DNA of 64,000 nucleotides from Sipunculus nudus (Eukaryota > Annelida > Sipuncula > Golfingiida > Sipunculidae). Under the pieces are notes generated by a model, which searched no databases, was not told the origin of the DNA, and saw only the letters and a program-made list of their open reading frames with translations. The stretch's first letter is position 1; the number at the start of each line of letters is the position of its first letter. Positions 42,171-55,400 of the stretch are shown piece by piece. A program made the translations under genes and the position numbers. The DNA is taken from positions 8,127,464 through 8,191,463 of the forward strand of contig CM049320.1 in the NCBI GenBank assembly GCA_026874595.1, given 5' to 3'.

Positions 42171-43734
42171 CTAATATGCAACACTTCACTCTATTTCCCC
42201 TTGCCACTCAATCCATGCCTCACTTCACCCGTTCCACTTTGATTTAGGCGGATACACGTAGTCGCTTGTCGACTACCCGTATTCTAGTTTACAAATGTAT
42301 TGTACGGTACAAATGTATTATTGAATTGAAGATAATGTTCATGTCACAAAATAACCAGGTCCATTTACTTTGGTCAGTCCAGTTTTCTTAGGGTGCCTTA
42401 TGCAAACATGTACTTGTTTAGGGCAAATAACTGGAGATTTTCAGTATCTCATCAAAGACATTACATAGTTTTAAAGTTTTATTTTTTTTCAAATATGGCT
42501 CATTTCATATGTTACAACAGGCAGAATCAACAGAGAGTATCAGCCCCCCAGAACCACAGAGGAAAAGGGCAAGGGGAAGAGGGCCTGGCCGTGGGAAAGG
42601 TTAAAGGGGGAGAGGAGCGAGCCATCTGGATCAAATGACAGGCAAGGTGCATCACTTCAGAAGAAAAGGGCCGACCGAAAGGAAAATATAAAGGTATGTT
42701 GAAATAGTTCAATGCACAAACAGCATTTATCTTATTCTTTCACATTGTACAGACATACTAAATTCATACTTCATGTCAAAGCGAAAATCAGACAAAATTA
42801 AAAAGTTTTATTCCAAACATGAGTCTCAGCAATTTAGTGTTATATAGTACCTTTATATCCCTTCACTAAAATTATTTAAGACTTTCTTTTTTTATACAAA
42901 TTTATCATCCTTTACTCTATAAATATGAAATATAAACAATCCAACTGTACAACAAGATAGCAAAATATAAAAATATAACATTAAAAAAGAATCCTGGTCT
43001 TGGAATAGTTGGTTTGGTTGGCAAATATAAAATATATGGCTCCTAATTATATAAAATATATGCACGTATTTTCAACCTTAGTTTTCTAATTGCTATCTGC
43101 ACAATCTTTCTCAATCTCTGTACACTTGGTTCTGTGGTAATGATTAGGAATTATACCTGGTCAGTATGTAAAAAGAAATGTAATCTCATGTCTACATGTA
43201 ATCTCATGTCTATACACAATATTCAAGCATAAGATTTATTTACAATTTATTTACAAACTTTAGCCATTAATCATTGTTTCACCAGGAGATGGACCTCTAC
43301 ATGTTAGATTCTACTGCAATAGGCTTGGCCGATGCCTACAGAGGGGATGTTTTCCAATTAGGAAATGATGGAGCTGGAGACAACTGAAGCATGCGTCATA
43401 AGGCCTAAGCAATTTATTTTATGGCAACATGGACGACTTGTTGCCTGGAATAAATAATCAGAAAACATGGTTATTGCTAAAAATCTCCATAGTTTATTCA
43501 GAGTTCTAAGGCAGTGTGTATGATGGAAACAGATTAAGGAATAACAACATTCTAGTTAGATCTCATGAGGTTCAAAGCAGCTACACATATGGATATGTGA
43601 AGGGAATAAAACCATTCTTTTAACACTCATTTATACTTCAGGTTACTACCAGTACTTATGCAAAAGAATTTAAACTTGTGAGTTGTGTGATTGACATCAT
43701 ATTGTATTTCCCTATTGCCAAATAATAATTAGTA
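42171..43734. other. Intergenic sequence with an uncertain exon-like block
   Basis: A block at 42521-42693 is bounded by AACAG and GTATGT and encodes a basic, Arg/Gly-rich stretch (RKRARGRGPGRGKG) in one phase. It stops, and another phase is open. No confident gene. Confidence 0.3.
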
Positions 43735-44365
43735 TCTGTTTTGACAAACCTCCCACAGCTTTTTTTCGAAATTCTTTGCCACGTGCCACAGATCAAATGA
43801 GTGGAACCTATGAGCAAAGTAGGACAAACATACATATAGGACATCAAATACACCTGGAGAGCTCACTGGAACAAAATAACTTACATGGCTAAAAAAATCT
43901 CTGAAATGCTATTGTTAAAGCATTTATTATGTTTAAAATATGACAGACCAACATATATGTTTAATTACATGCAGCATAACTGTGACTTCAGCAGCTCAGC
44001 ATAGCTCTAAGAAATTGAAAAATTATTATTGGGGGGTGTTGGGGGGGATTGGCAAGTAGATTCCATGAACATCCAGGGAATGTCTATGCAGTATCATTGA
44101 CATAGATTGTAGAAATAAAAACAATCAACTTACGAAGAAATTTTGCTGTTTGTACGTGCTGATCGGACACAACTTCAACAATGTTGCTCCGGGCCATCAG
44201 CTTTGTCAAGGCTCTCTCAAATCCAAATTTCTCCATAATTTGACTCTTTTTCCCCAGTTATTCTCTTACCGACATGTTCCAGGGCTAGTATGTCTTGGTT
44301 TTAGTTCTACATCAATGTGTATGTGCAGTACTGAGCACCATGCCCAGGACTGTCATTCCTTCCAT
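43735..44365 (-). pseudogene. Uncharacterised DDE transposase fragment with an intron
   Basis: Read leftward: SPGHGAQYCTYTHIDVE (about 44350-44300), then GFERALTKLMARSNIVEVVS with SDQH (about 44235-44160). A GTAAG donor follows at 44133, and an acceptor before 43853 joins in phase to AHRFHSFDLWHVAKNFEKK. These are landmarks of a widespread multi-exon DDE transposase family seen in fish and marine invertebrates (SPGH.A.Y.TYT, D-x-WH-x-x-K). I cannot name the superfamily with certainty. Two frameshifts occur between the first two blocks. Confidence 0.6.
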
Positions 44366-46660
44366 AACCTAGAATGAATTTTTTAGAATTTTGTACAATT
44401 TAAATATCAGCCATCCTGCCTTTGTTCACCCCATTGTTCTATACATACAGTAAATATATTTATTATCAGAATAAAACCTTAACAACGTCATTATATTTTA
44501 AAGAAATTTTAAAAAGTAAAATAAGGAAGAACGGCAACTACCATAAATTACCGCTCCCACATGATGTATAATATCTACTGGCTTCAAAATTTTTATTCAG
44601 TTTCAACATACCTGCATATGACTGGATATTTCTGATTTCAGGATAATTTGGTACAATTGCAGTGTACTTGTATTTGAGGTTCCATTGAAGCACTCTAAAA
44701 ATATCAATATTCATTTTTCTCTTACCTTCCACAGACAAATCTTTCTTCGCATACTTCTTAAAAGTTGTTTCTAGCAGCTCCTGCTAATAGTTGGCCACGG
44801 CAGGTAAAAGTAGTTGGTCTGCAAATTGCACATAAGTGCCACTTTTTCAAAACTATATATTTTAATATTTTTCATTGATTCATGAGGGATCCATTGTCCA
44901 GATCTAACTACAATAACAAGCACTGCCTTATGGTAAAAATGGATGGGAGACCCAAGGGATATCAAATGATTAGAAATTATCATTCGTTATGGGCAGATAA
45001 GTTGAAAGATCTGATACAATTAAAAATAGCAATGTTTGATTTACAGGCAGCATGCATGATCTGTAATTATTCAACATATAATTGTTTGGCGTTTTGACAT
45101 ATCTTTGAGGTAAGGCCCTCCAAAAACACAATTGTTTTCCTTTCACAGATAACACAAATGAGTATAATTTCCTAAAGCCCATTCGAACAGAATATCCTCT
45201 TTTTTCAAATGAAATTGGTATCAAATAAGAATTACCAACTCCACAATAAGTATAAATACAAGTAATTTTTTAAAATCATATTTTCTTAATTTATTGAAAA
45301 ATAGTACCATTTTATATCAATATGTACAAATTATTAGATTCATGGGTGAATCCTAGTGAGATTTAAAAACCACAGATATGAAGCGAGAAAGCACAAGGCG
45401 GCGGTATTTGTTCACATGGGGCTTCCCCGAGCACCACGTGACTACATTTGACCTCATTGATATTAAGATCGCGGGTTGACCGGAAGTGACCTGTAACGTA
45501 CTATTTCCTGGCGGTCTATTGCTTGGGAAAACAACAACAAGCTGTGTAGAACAAAGCAGACATTTTAGACCCGGCAATACTGGGCCGGTTTACATTTTTC
45601 ATACGATTAGGTCAGGCAGATGTGATGTCCCCATGGACCTTTGACGTGTCGTGAGTGCAGAAAACTAGGTATTATTCTTGTCGCGAGTGCAACGCACTCG
45701 TGGCAGGCTCTTTAAATACATTAAGTAACCATATAGTCATGGTTATGTTCTGTTTAAAAACAAAACAATGATTTATCCAGCTATTGATTTGTAGATAAAC
45801 ATCGTGTGCTTTCCCATCTTCTGTTTACTCTTAAACAGGCAAGATCTCATTAGCGCGTAGATTTTCTGAAGCGGAACTGAAGATTTTCCTGCATTAGCGT
45901 TATGTTTCAGGGTAAGTTATATACTGGAGAGAAAGAAAAAGACATTAGTATCATGTGCTTTCTCACCTTTACTCTTATGGTGTCAAGATTTTCCAAGAGG
46001 AAACCTTTCTTAAGCTGATTATAAGATTTTCCGGATAAAGCGTCATGCTTCTGCATGGGTAAGTTATTTTATGGAGAAAAGCATCAGTATAAACACATTG
46101 GTATAAACACACTTTCGAGAGAAAACTGAACGGTCGTTTGGTTACATTTGCGATGGTGGTGCGAATACATGTTTATGCGACCGTACATTATTTTTCAACA
46201 TAAAAATTCAGCTGCATTTTAGGTGTGCTGAGCTTTAACGATTGAATGGTCTTTCTAACATGTGAATACAAAAAATTACAAATCATAACAGTAAGACCTG
46301 AAATTAGAGCTATTGACTTCTATTCTACTAGGCACAGGACGAAAACAAAATGTTTTGCTGGGACTGAAAATCAGACTCGTACGTCTGTTCAATGCAAATT
46401 TGCCAATGGCCGATCACAAGTCGAAAAATGTACATCATTTACACACATATACCTGAAGCTACGTTAAAGGTAATTTGCAAATGAAATTCATAGATCACTA
46501 TAGTATGTCCATTTTGAGTAAAAATAAAAAACAAAAGATTCTGAATACCAAATGAATTGATCGATTTGAAATTTATTACCTTATGCCTATTTATGCTGTG
46601 GAGAGCGAGAATGAAAAAAGGACTATCTATTTAGTTTTACTTCGGTCATCTGACTTTTTA
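44366..46660. other. Intergenic sequence, possibly further exons of the minus-strand transposase
   Basis: On the minus strand, MNIDIFRVLQWNLKYKYTAI (44710-44650) preceded by LLETTFKKYAKKD may be upstream exons of the transposase fragment to the left, but there is no recognised motif. Otherwise nothing. Confidence 0.3.
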
Positions 46661-47235
46661 GCTTAGCTGACTATAAGTAATCTGAGCTGTAGTCGTGGTC
46701 CTTTGTCGGTCGTCCGGTCGTCCGTACGTTAACAGGGCACATTTTTGTATCGTTGGACCAAAATTTCGCACACAGATGTCCCCAAAATCTCCTACAATAC
46801 TGAAAATTGGGTCACTAAAACTTCGTTTCTTTGAGATATTAAGAAAAAAACTCCATTTCCCATTTAAAACCCTTTGTTACAGTTCAAGACTGCCTAATCT
46901 CAAAACCACTGATCTAATTTGATCATAGTATATATTCATATTTTTCCATACATTTCGTATGTACATACCAAAAGTTAGGTCAGTATTGCTTAATTTGTTG
47001 AAGCTATGATCCAAAACATAATGCAGCTTGTATAAAATCAGGAAATATATTTCCTCACTTAACATATGAATTGCTGATGCTAGAGACTTTTTCGGGGATA
47101 TATCTTCATTTAATCAAGATTCAATTGTTTACAGCAAATTAGATCTGAATTTTTGCAACTTTTAAAGTTATTAGCATGCATATTAAGCCAGTACCTTAAA
47201 TTTTGCCCTTTAAATTTTTTTAGGCTCTTGTTGTA
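46661..47235 (+). repeat. R2 interspersed repeat, copy 1
   Basis: Starts TTAGCTTAGCTGACTATAAG, followed by GTCGTCCG runs and GTTAAC, then GATGTCCCCAAAATCTCC and AAACTTCGTTTCTT. It ends near TAAATTTTGCCCTTTAAATT. The same order recurs at 62797-63240. Confidence 0.75.
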
Positions 47236-48734
47236 TTTCCTTACATTGTCAAGCAGTCCACTTTAGTCACCGTAGATCATTCAGTGCAGCTCTCTATGTT
47301 CCCCAGGTTGTTGTTATATATTCCCATCTCTCTGGCAAGCCATCTCTCTTGTTGAGCTTAATCAGACTGTCTGCAGTTAATACCCCTGGAGCCTTTCTCT
47401 CCCCCCCCCCCCCCCCCCCCATTCTGTTGACAGACATGTACTATAAACAAGACGAATCTTATAATTTCTTTAATTAATTTAATAATTTTTTTTCAGCAAC
47501 AAGCAGTAACAACAGACACTCCTCCCCAACCCCCCAACCCCCCTTCAATACACAGGACTAAAAACAAGATGAATTTTAATGTAAAATTAATTGTTTTTTT
47601 TAAGACTTCGACAATTTTGTTTTTTTTTTAAGACAAAAATGTTCAGAAATTTAATCCTAATGTTCAAATGTGATAAAATATCTGGATCTAATGTAAATGC
47701 TAACTGACAAGATTTAAGAAGACATAAATACTTTGTAGCTTTTCATTCATATCTCTTAAGTTGGCTGGACCTAGCTGTGAATAACACTGTTAAACTTAGG
47801 GGTCCGATTGTGATCCGCAACACACGATGTTTAAACCAGTGGGAACAAGTATTAACTTCTGGACCAAGTAGGTTCTGGAACCTCTTGATTGACAGGTTGT
47901 GGCCAGTAAGATGCACTTGCTGTGTTATGTTGACATATGTGCTCGCGTCCGGTGCACTGATTTTTACACACGTTTACAGTATTCAGCAAACGATTTTACG
48001 GCAAATTTTGGCAGGGACAAATTTAAATCAAAGGGAATAATTAATTTTGTTGGCGTCAATTCAACATGCTTTTTAGATGAATGGGCCCCTTTTATATATG
48101 AAAAGATGTCCTAACTCTAAGACCTGTCTAAAACCCTTTTCAAGTAGTGTTGTTTCTCTTTAACACTTTCATTCTGAAGTCCAGAAGTCAAGCAAAAATG
48201 GTATTATATCATTATTCGTCCCGGCCCGGAAACCAACGGACTAGATATTTCCATTAAAGTCAGATATAAATTTCGCGCATGCGCCCTGACTGCTTTACAT
48301 GACAATAAAGATGCGAGCGGTTTAATCCAGTGTTGTTATACTGGTTTAATACAACCGTAAGCCAGAACATGAATCTTATTATGCCCACAAGGTGTTAATA
48401 CCTTCATTACTTGCACTTAATGTTATGCGTTCTTTGAATCAGTTGGCACTCCAACAGTATAATGCCCCAATTAAGGACAGATGAAAGAGCAGAAAGTATA
48501 AATATACCGGTGTTTCATATTATAAGTTTACACCACAACAGAGACAATGACTACCAAATTCCAGCAGACCGGACGTCCTTAAACCTCGATAGATTAAAAC
48601 AATTAACATTAACCCTTCCCCACTAACCACGGATGAACCATTAAAAAAAAGGGGGGGGGGGGACTCTTACATTCCCCGCCACCTTCGGGGGAAATACCAA
48701 ACTCTTTTTTATAAACCCATACGTTTTTGGTGAA
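47236..48734. other. Intergenic sequence with C20 and G12 runs
   Basis: No gene recognised. C run at 47401-47420 and G run at 48651-48662, the latter next to the degenerate Gypsy protease fragment. Confidence 0.4.
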
Positions 48735-49290
48735 TCAACAAACAGAGGGCAATAACACAATAATCATTACTAATAATACTTGAGTTTGGAAATGTGGAGT
48801 CACTATACATTCAATTTTGGGAGAGTATCCTACAAGGACAAGATCAAAAAGAACATATCCTATAATTGAAAACTTTGATACCTCAAAACTCCTCAAACCC
48901 TGTTTTTTTCTTCTCACCAAATGCAAGATTTAAATCACGACATAAATCCTCTCTTATCATTAAAACAGGAGATCCAGAATTTACCAAACCATAACATTCC
49001 TGACAATTTACTTTCTGTACCACCAAGGGTTCAACACTTTGTGAATTCTTGGGAAATTTAGCAAATGAAACAGAACAGTCACTACTCTAGTTTTGGGAAT
49101 TTTGGAATGAATTCCTTAACAGGAACATTTAATTTTGGAATTAATTCTTTCGCATGAATATTTAATGGCTCTGCATATTGCAATAGTCATATGCCAGCTT
49201 TTCCAGAGTAATTTTTCTGTCTAACAGGGCAGTTTTTTTAATATGACCCAGTTCGCCACATAGATAACATCCCGAAAAGAATATTTCTTT
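48735..49290 (-). pseudogene. Ty3/Gypsy gag zinc knuckle and aspartic protease fragment
   Basis: Read leftward, CYLCGELGHIKK (about 49275-49235) is a CCHC knuckle whose last Cys falls in another phase after an A run. Farther on, CYGLVNSGSPVLMIREDLC (about 49000-48943) matches the active-site loop of retroviral-type aspartic proteases, with Asn in place of the catalytic Asp. VGYSPKIECIVTPHF continues the fold. Dead copy. Confidence 0.65.
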
Positions 49291-49465
49291 TCCTACTGAT
49301 TTATTCTGGTGTCAAAATGTTTTTAAAGTACTTTTTCGAATAGCCCGAGAATCAACTGAGAAATCTTTCCTACTATCTGTCTGTTTATGGTTAGGTCCAG
49401 ATAGATCTCTTGTTAGTATAAACTGTTTTAGGTCTTTTGTATGTCTTTTCCTCTCTCATTAGCCT

Positions 49466-52426
49466 TTTTAGCGAACCTGTGAGCTTATGCGATGGTGTTG
49501 CGTCGTCCGGCGTCCGTCGTCCGACGTTAACCTATACTATCTTGAAAACGGCAAGAATTAGCATAATCAAATTTTATGCATAAAATTAGTCATCTAAAAA
49601 ACTCTATCGGAATTTGCTTATTTTCTGGCTAACTGCATTTTCTTAGATTTTATAGGGAAAAAGCTAAAAAAGCTTAAAAAATCTTCTTCTCCGAATCTGT
49701 TCAGCTAAATTGTCCAATATTTTACAGAAATGATTTCTGGAACAATCTCTCTCAAGTTTGTTCGAATGGTTTAAGTTCGATAATTTTTGGCCGAGTTACA
49801 GGAAGTTGAACTTAGTCATCTGTCCAAAAAAGCATACTAAAATTACAATCTCAGAAATGGCTTGAGCTATCATCACCAAATTTTATGCCTATGTTGGTCA
49901 CATGAGTCATATCTGAAATTGAGGTATTGGTGGCGCCACCTGCATCGGCCTTTTTTGTACGGGGGTCATCAGTGCCCGTATCAAACTGAAGTCTACAAAT
50001 AACTTCTTCTCTGAAACGATATGGCCAAATTGTTTAATATTACACAGAAATGATCCTAGGGTAGTGTTTTCTGAAATTTGTTCAAATGGTCTCAGTTCAG
50101 TGACTTTTGGCTAAGTTATGGGAAGCTGAATTTAGTCATATGACATAGCAGCCCATTTTAGCTAAGTGGCTAAAAAAATCTTCTTCTCAAAAACCACTGG
50201 GCCAAATTCTTAAATCTCACACATTAATTATCCTTAGATGTTGATAATTCAAATTTGTTCAAATGGTCTCAGTTCAGTGACTTTTGGCTAAGTTATGGGA
50301 AGCTGAATTTAGTCATATGACATAGCAGCCCATTTTAGCTAAGTGGCTAAAAAAATCTTCTTCTCAAAAACCACTGGGCCAAATTCTTAAATCTCACATA
50401 TTAATTATCCTTAGATGTTGATAATTCAAATTTGTTCAAATGGTCTCAGTTCAGTGATTTTTGGCTAAGTTATGGGAAGCTGAATTTATTCATATGCCGT
50501 AACAGCCCATTTTAGCTAAGTGGCTAAAAAAATCTTCTTCTCAAAAACCACTGGGCCAAATTTTTAAATCTCACACATTAATTATTCTTAGATGTTGATA
50601 ATTCAAATTTGTTCAAATGGTCTCAGTTCAGTGACTTTTGGCTAAGTTATGGGAAGCTGAATTTAGTCATATGCCGTAACAGCCCATTTTAGCTAAGTGG
50701 CTACATAAATCTTCTTCTCAAAAACCACTGGGCCAAATTCTTAAATCTCACACATTAATTATTCTTAGATGATGATAATTCAAGTTTGTTCAAATGGTTT
50801 TGGTTCAATGATTTTTGGCTAAATTATGGGAAGCTGAACTTTGCCATTTTGCTGTATTTTCCCATATGAGTTGTAAACCTACAAAACGTTTTTTGACTGA
50901 TGATACTGAGGCCAGTTTGTTTAATATTTTGCAAGAATAATTCCCTGAATAATTCTTATAATAATTGTCTTTTATGGTTCCAAAGAATGAATTTTGGCTG
51001 ATTTATAAAGATTGAATTGAGTCATTTTACCATACATGTTAGCTGTGTGAAGCAGATACATCTAGCCTAACACCAGTTTATCAGCATCCATTACATCATG
51101 CCTTTAGACATTTAGATTTCAGGTTATCTATGGAAAATATTGACAAGAAGGGTTTTTAAAAGCTTTTAATTATGTAGATTTATGATATTAGATATCATCT
51201 GTACACTAACTCATAATTTCTCAGTAATAGCAGGAGCTCCCATCCCCAAATATTATGCAATTATCTGTCACAAAATAAATTTGATGGATTCAGCTTATTT
51301 TTGCTATCTGTTTTTACTTAGATTTAACTGGGAAAAAGCTGAAAAAACTTTAAAAGTCTTATTCTTCTAAACGGTCAGAAATTTACAGAAATGATCCCAG
51401 AGGCGAGCCCTCTCAAGTTTGTTCAAATGGTTTGTGTTTGATAAATTTTAGCAGAGTTACATAACAGGCCAAGATTGTGTATGTTTCTTGAATAGGTTGA
51501 GAAACTGCCAACTGTTTCAGATTTGGCAACAGATCAAGAGTTCATTCAGTGCAGCCAAATATAGGTCAACAGTTCAATAAGTGCAGCCAAGCACAAGGCA
51601 TGTGATCACCTCATGGGTGTCATGTGAGCACCTCATGGGCAGCATGTGATCATCTCATGGGTAGCATGTGATCACATCATGAGTATCATGTGATCACCAC
51701 ATGGGTGTCATGCCCCTCAGGGCTGCATATGGAGCCAATCTGTGAGCTTATGCAATTGTTGTGGCTACTATTTCAGATTTGGCAACAGGCAAAAGGTCAG
51801 TCTGGATTTATTTATAGCTTTGGCAGACTGCCAACTGTGTCAGATTATGGAACAGGTCAAGAATTCACTCAGTGGAGCCAGGTACAGGTCAGAAGTTCAC
51901 TCAGTCTACCCAGGTGCAGGTCAAGAGATCACTCAGTGCAGTAGCCCGAGCCAGTAATTTGTCACAGTACACTCGGGGCAACAGCCTTTCTCACCTAAGC
52001 CTGGTCAGCCCCATGCATCAGACTCAAGGTAAGTTTGATGTATTGGCCTGTTATTCTGACCTGTCTATGTGTCTTTAATGGCTTTCTCGTTCACAAGACA
52101 GGTGTCGCCATCTGCAATGACATTTGCAAAGTGTATGTGCCTGCTTAATTCTACGGAGGAATTTGATATATCAGCCTGAAATTGGGCATATTTATACATG
52201 TCAAATAGCTTTGTTGTATACAAGACTGATGGTGCCACCTACAATAATTTTTATGTTGTGTGCACCCATGCGAGAATTTCAGCAGTGATGTTTGTGTATT
52301 GTTTCTCGTTCAGATGTTTAGTACTTGCATTGTTCATATATATGAAAAGTAGTGGTTCAGCATTGAAGCGTTATACCTGGTGTATATCCATATGCACAGG
52401 TTCGCATTAGGCCTGTATGCCTTGTT
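49466..52426 (+). repeat. R1 long interspersed repeat, copy 2, with internal 177-base amplification
   Basis: Same start and end landmarks as copy 1, longer because a 177-base module is present four times in tandem (50083-50790) instead of once. GGTGGCGCCACC is at 49929-49940. Four diverse lines of the form GTGATCACnnCATG near 51603-51705 form an extra short tandem stretch, absent from copy 1. Confidence 0.8.
50083..50790 (+). repeat. 177-base tandem array within R1 copy 2
   Basis: CAAATGGTCTCAGTTCAGTG begins units at 50083, 50259, 50437 and 50615, and a diverged fifth at 50791, spaced 176-178 bases. Units differ at few positions by eye. Confidence 0.9.
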
Positions 52427-52449
52427 AAAGTATATGATCATCTGCAAGG

Positions 52450-55400
52450 CAAGCCAGTTCCCTAACTGTTAATCCAACCTTCACAACAAACTTAATCTTC
52501 ATATTGTCATCAGCTACGGCTTATAACATTTGGTCTGTTATCAGTTTATTAAATATAGCTATGACTTCCTCATCTTACTTGAATATCTCAGGTGCTAGTA
52601 CCCATCTAAAGAAATATTCCTCCAACCTTAAAACATGTGAAAGAAGGGTTTCATCGGCTTTCTTTGCCTTATTTCTGAATTATTTTGGTGATAAGCTCCA
52701 GGAGTTAATTGATACCTGTGCAGAATAATTTGTGGCACATTTTCATAATCCCTTTGTTCTTTCTGTGAAAGTAAATGATATGACTCTAATTCACCAGAGT
52801 AGTGGGAGTGATGGTTCTCTGACTTATTAAAACATACCCAATAAGACTTAATATCTGATAATCCCTTTATTCCTGCCGCAGTAACCAAGCTGTCATTCCT
52901 ACTTTCACTGTCTGTTGTATTTTCACTGGCTGTTGACTTACTCAAACTAGTCCACTCTTTTTGTATTGCACTTATTACAGACCCGCACGACAGATATATC
53001 TCAGTTGACAATTCTGGCTATCTAGTTTTGATCTTTGACTATGTGCAGACAGTGTCATTAAAATATTGTACTCACCTCATACACTAGTTGTCCAAATAAC
53101 TGTCGAAAAAAGATGTATTGTTGATCTTTAGAAAAGATTGTTTTCAAAAGTTGTTGCATTCTAACTTCTCCCGATAATTGATTCATTTTAACCAAATGAG
53201 ACCACTCTTTAAAACAGTTCTTATAAAACATTGGTACTTTCTTTGTAGTCTAAAACACATCAAAACTAGAGGTGATTGAACAAATGCCACCCAAGGGTTT
53301 TAAATAATGTTGTCATACATATTTTCGAGGCATATCTTTTCCATCTATAAATCGTCTAATCAACATTATACACTGTATTTTTTAACTTTATTTTAATCAT
53401 CCTATGTTATGAGGTTCAAAGACGGTATCATATTTAATTTTGGTCTCTTGCCTTTCCACAAAATTGCTTCAAATTCATTCTTTTATTCTCAATAAACCTG
53501 TAGATGGAATGCACTTGTTACACACATATTAATTTTGTGGCAAAGCCAAAGTTCTATAGATTTCATTTCGACCAAATATTTTAAGATTCCTGCTAGACCA
53601 GATATTGAGCACCACTTTCAGTTTTTCTACCACAGACTGGAATTAAGCTTTTCATTTAAATCGTTATTGTATATATACCATATACCAAGTATTTCCTTGG
53701 CAATAACAGTAAGTGTGACCCATTTCCATTGCATTGGCTTGTCAGTATGGATTTCCCTAACCCCAATCCAAACAGCTTCCGATTTATTATAATAAATAAG
53801 CAATTTGGAGAACTGACCAAAAATTTTCAGAATATTAACCAGTGATTTCAAAGAATCCACATTATACAAGAAAATTGATTTAGCATCAGCAAAGGCTGCT
53901 TATTTGACTTACTAGCCAATCATAATAACCATTACCCCTCTCTCTGCTCTGAAAATATGCCATAAGACCTCCATGACCATATTAAATAGGTTTGGAGCTA
54001 CTGGGTCACCTTGGATTGTTCCTCTTGAAAAAGGAAAATAATTAGTTGAAAATCCATGATTCAAGACACAACTTAACGACTCTGTGTGTTTCATCTTATC
54101 CTTTGTATAAATATTGGTCCAAATCCAAAACGTTTCAATACAAAAATAACCAAAGTGGGATAAATATAATCGAATGCCGCCGAAAAATTTGCGCCAAATA
54201 ATATTTCATACTTGTTTTCAATATAACAATTGTCAACCATCTAAGAAATTATTCGAACTGAGTTTCCAATACATCTCCCAGGAACAAAAGCATTTTGATC
54301 TGCATGCATCAGTTTGTCTATAACTTTGCTCAAACGAACCACTAATATTTTCCTCAACACCTTGGTGTTCACATCTATTAAACAAATAGAACGCCGTGAC
54401 TGTACGAGTCTGAATTCCTTCCGTGGTTCCTCTATCAGACTAATAACATTTTTTTTACTAGTTGTTAACTCTCAAACATTAAAGCATTTATTAAGGCATG
54501 CTATCGATTCCTTTCCTATTACACTTAAGCATAGGTAAATTTCCCTACCAAGACCGTCATTTCCTGGTGTCTGGTGCCTGGTGTCCTGGTGTCTTATAAC
54601 CTATAGCTTCCAAGTCTGTATTAAAAGAATTCGATGTCACCTTACACTACACAGTAGAGCATCTGCATCTAATACTGGCAAATTGTCTATGCTATTTAAC
54701 CAATAATCACATTCCTTCTGACCTTTAAATCTCTCAGAATAGTAATTATTCATAAGAAATAATATGTCCTTTTGGTTTGTGAGTTCCTACCATTTTCTAG
54801 CTACTTCCCAGTACAAGATTCATTTTTTGTTTTACAAGGTTTAAGAAATATTTACTATTACGCTCACCATGCTCAAACCATCGTGCCCGAGATTGAATTG
54901 TTATGCCCTCTGTAATTTGTCATACCAGGCTTTCGATTTTTACTCCATTTGTTTAATAATCCTTGAGGGTTACGTCAATAGAATTGATATATTATGTTTT
55001 CTAATCGTTGTAACCTTTTTCTGTGTATGTTTTGGTCATTTTCTTTAATTTATCTGTAGTTTACGTTTTTACAGTATATTTTAAAGCGACCCAATCACCT
55101 ATCTGACCTTTATAAACTAAAGGTAATCCCTTGGAGCTTTAATAAAAATAGGCCAGAAAATGTGGATATCACCTCACACAGGCTGTTTATATCAACATGT
55201 TTATATTATGTTGGGGCCCGCCAAAATAATCAAAACAAATTCAACAAGGGCATCTGGCAGCAAGTTAGATAGTTCAGAGCTTTGCAAATGGCATTTTGCA
55301 ACAAGTGACCTTTCTACCTCCGCATAAATACAACATACCACCTTAGATTACATGTTTTTCCCATTTGTCAACATTGCTGTGTTTACGAACATGTTGTTGA

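Noticed and set aside
40327-43387. Possible three-exon host gene (ATGGAATCATCAAATGACAC start, basic exon at 42521, last exon at 43285)
   Set aside because: Splice phases of the three pieces do not agree in one reading, and the last piece lies near an opposite-strand transposase.
52628-53011. 127-residue minus-strand frame considered as a separate host gene
   Set aside because: It lies within the LINE just downstream of its RT and has no other signature; it is most simply LINE tail sequence.
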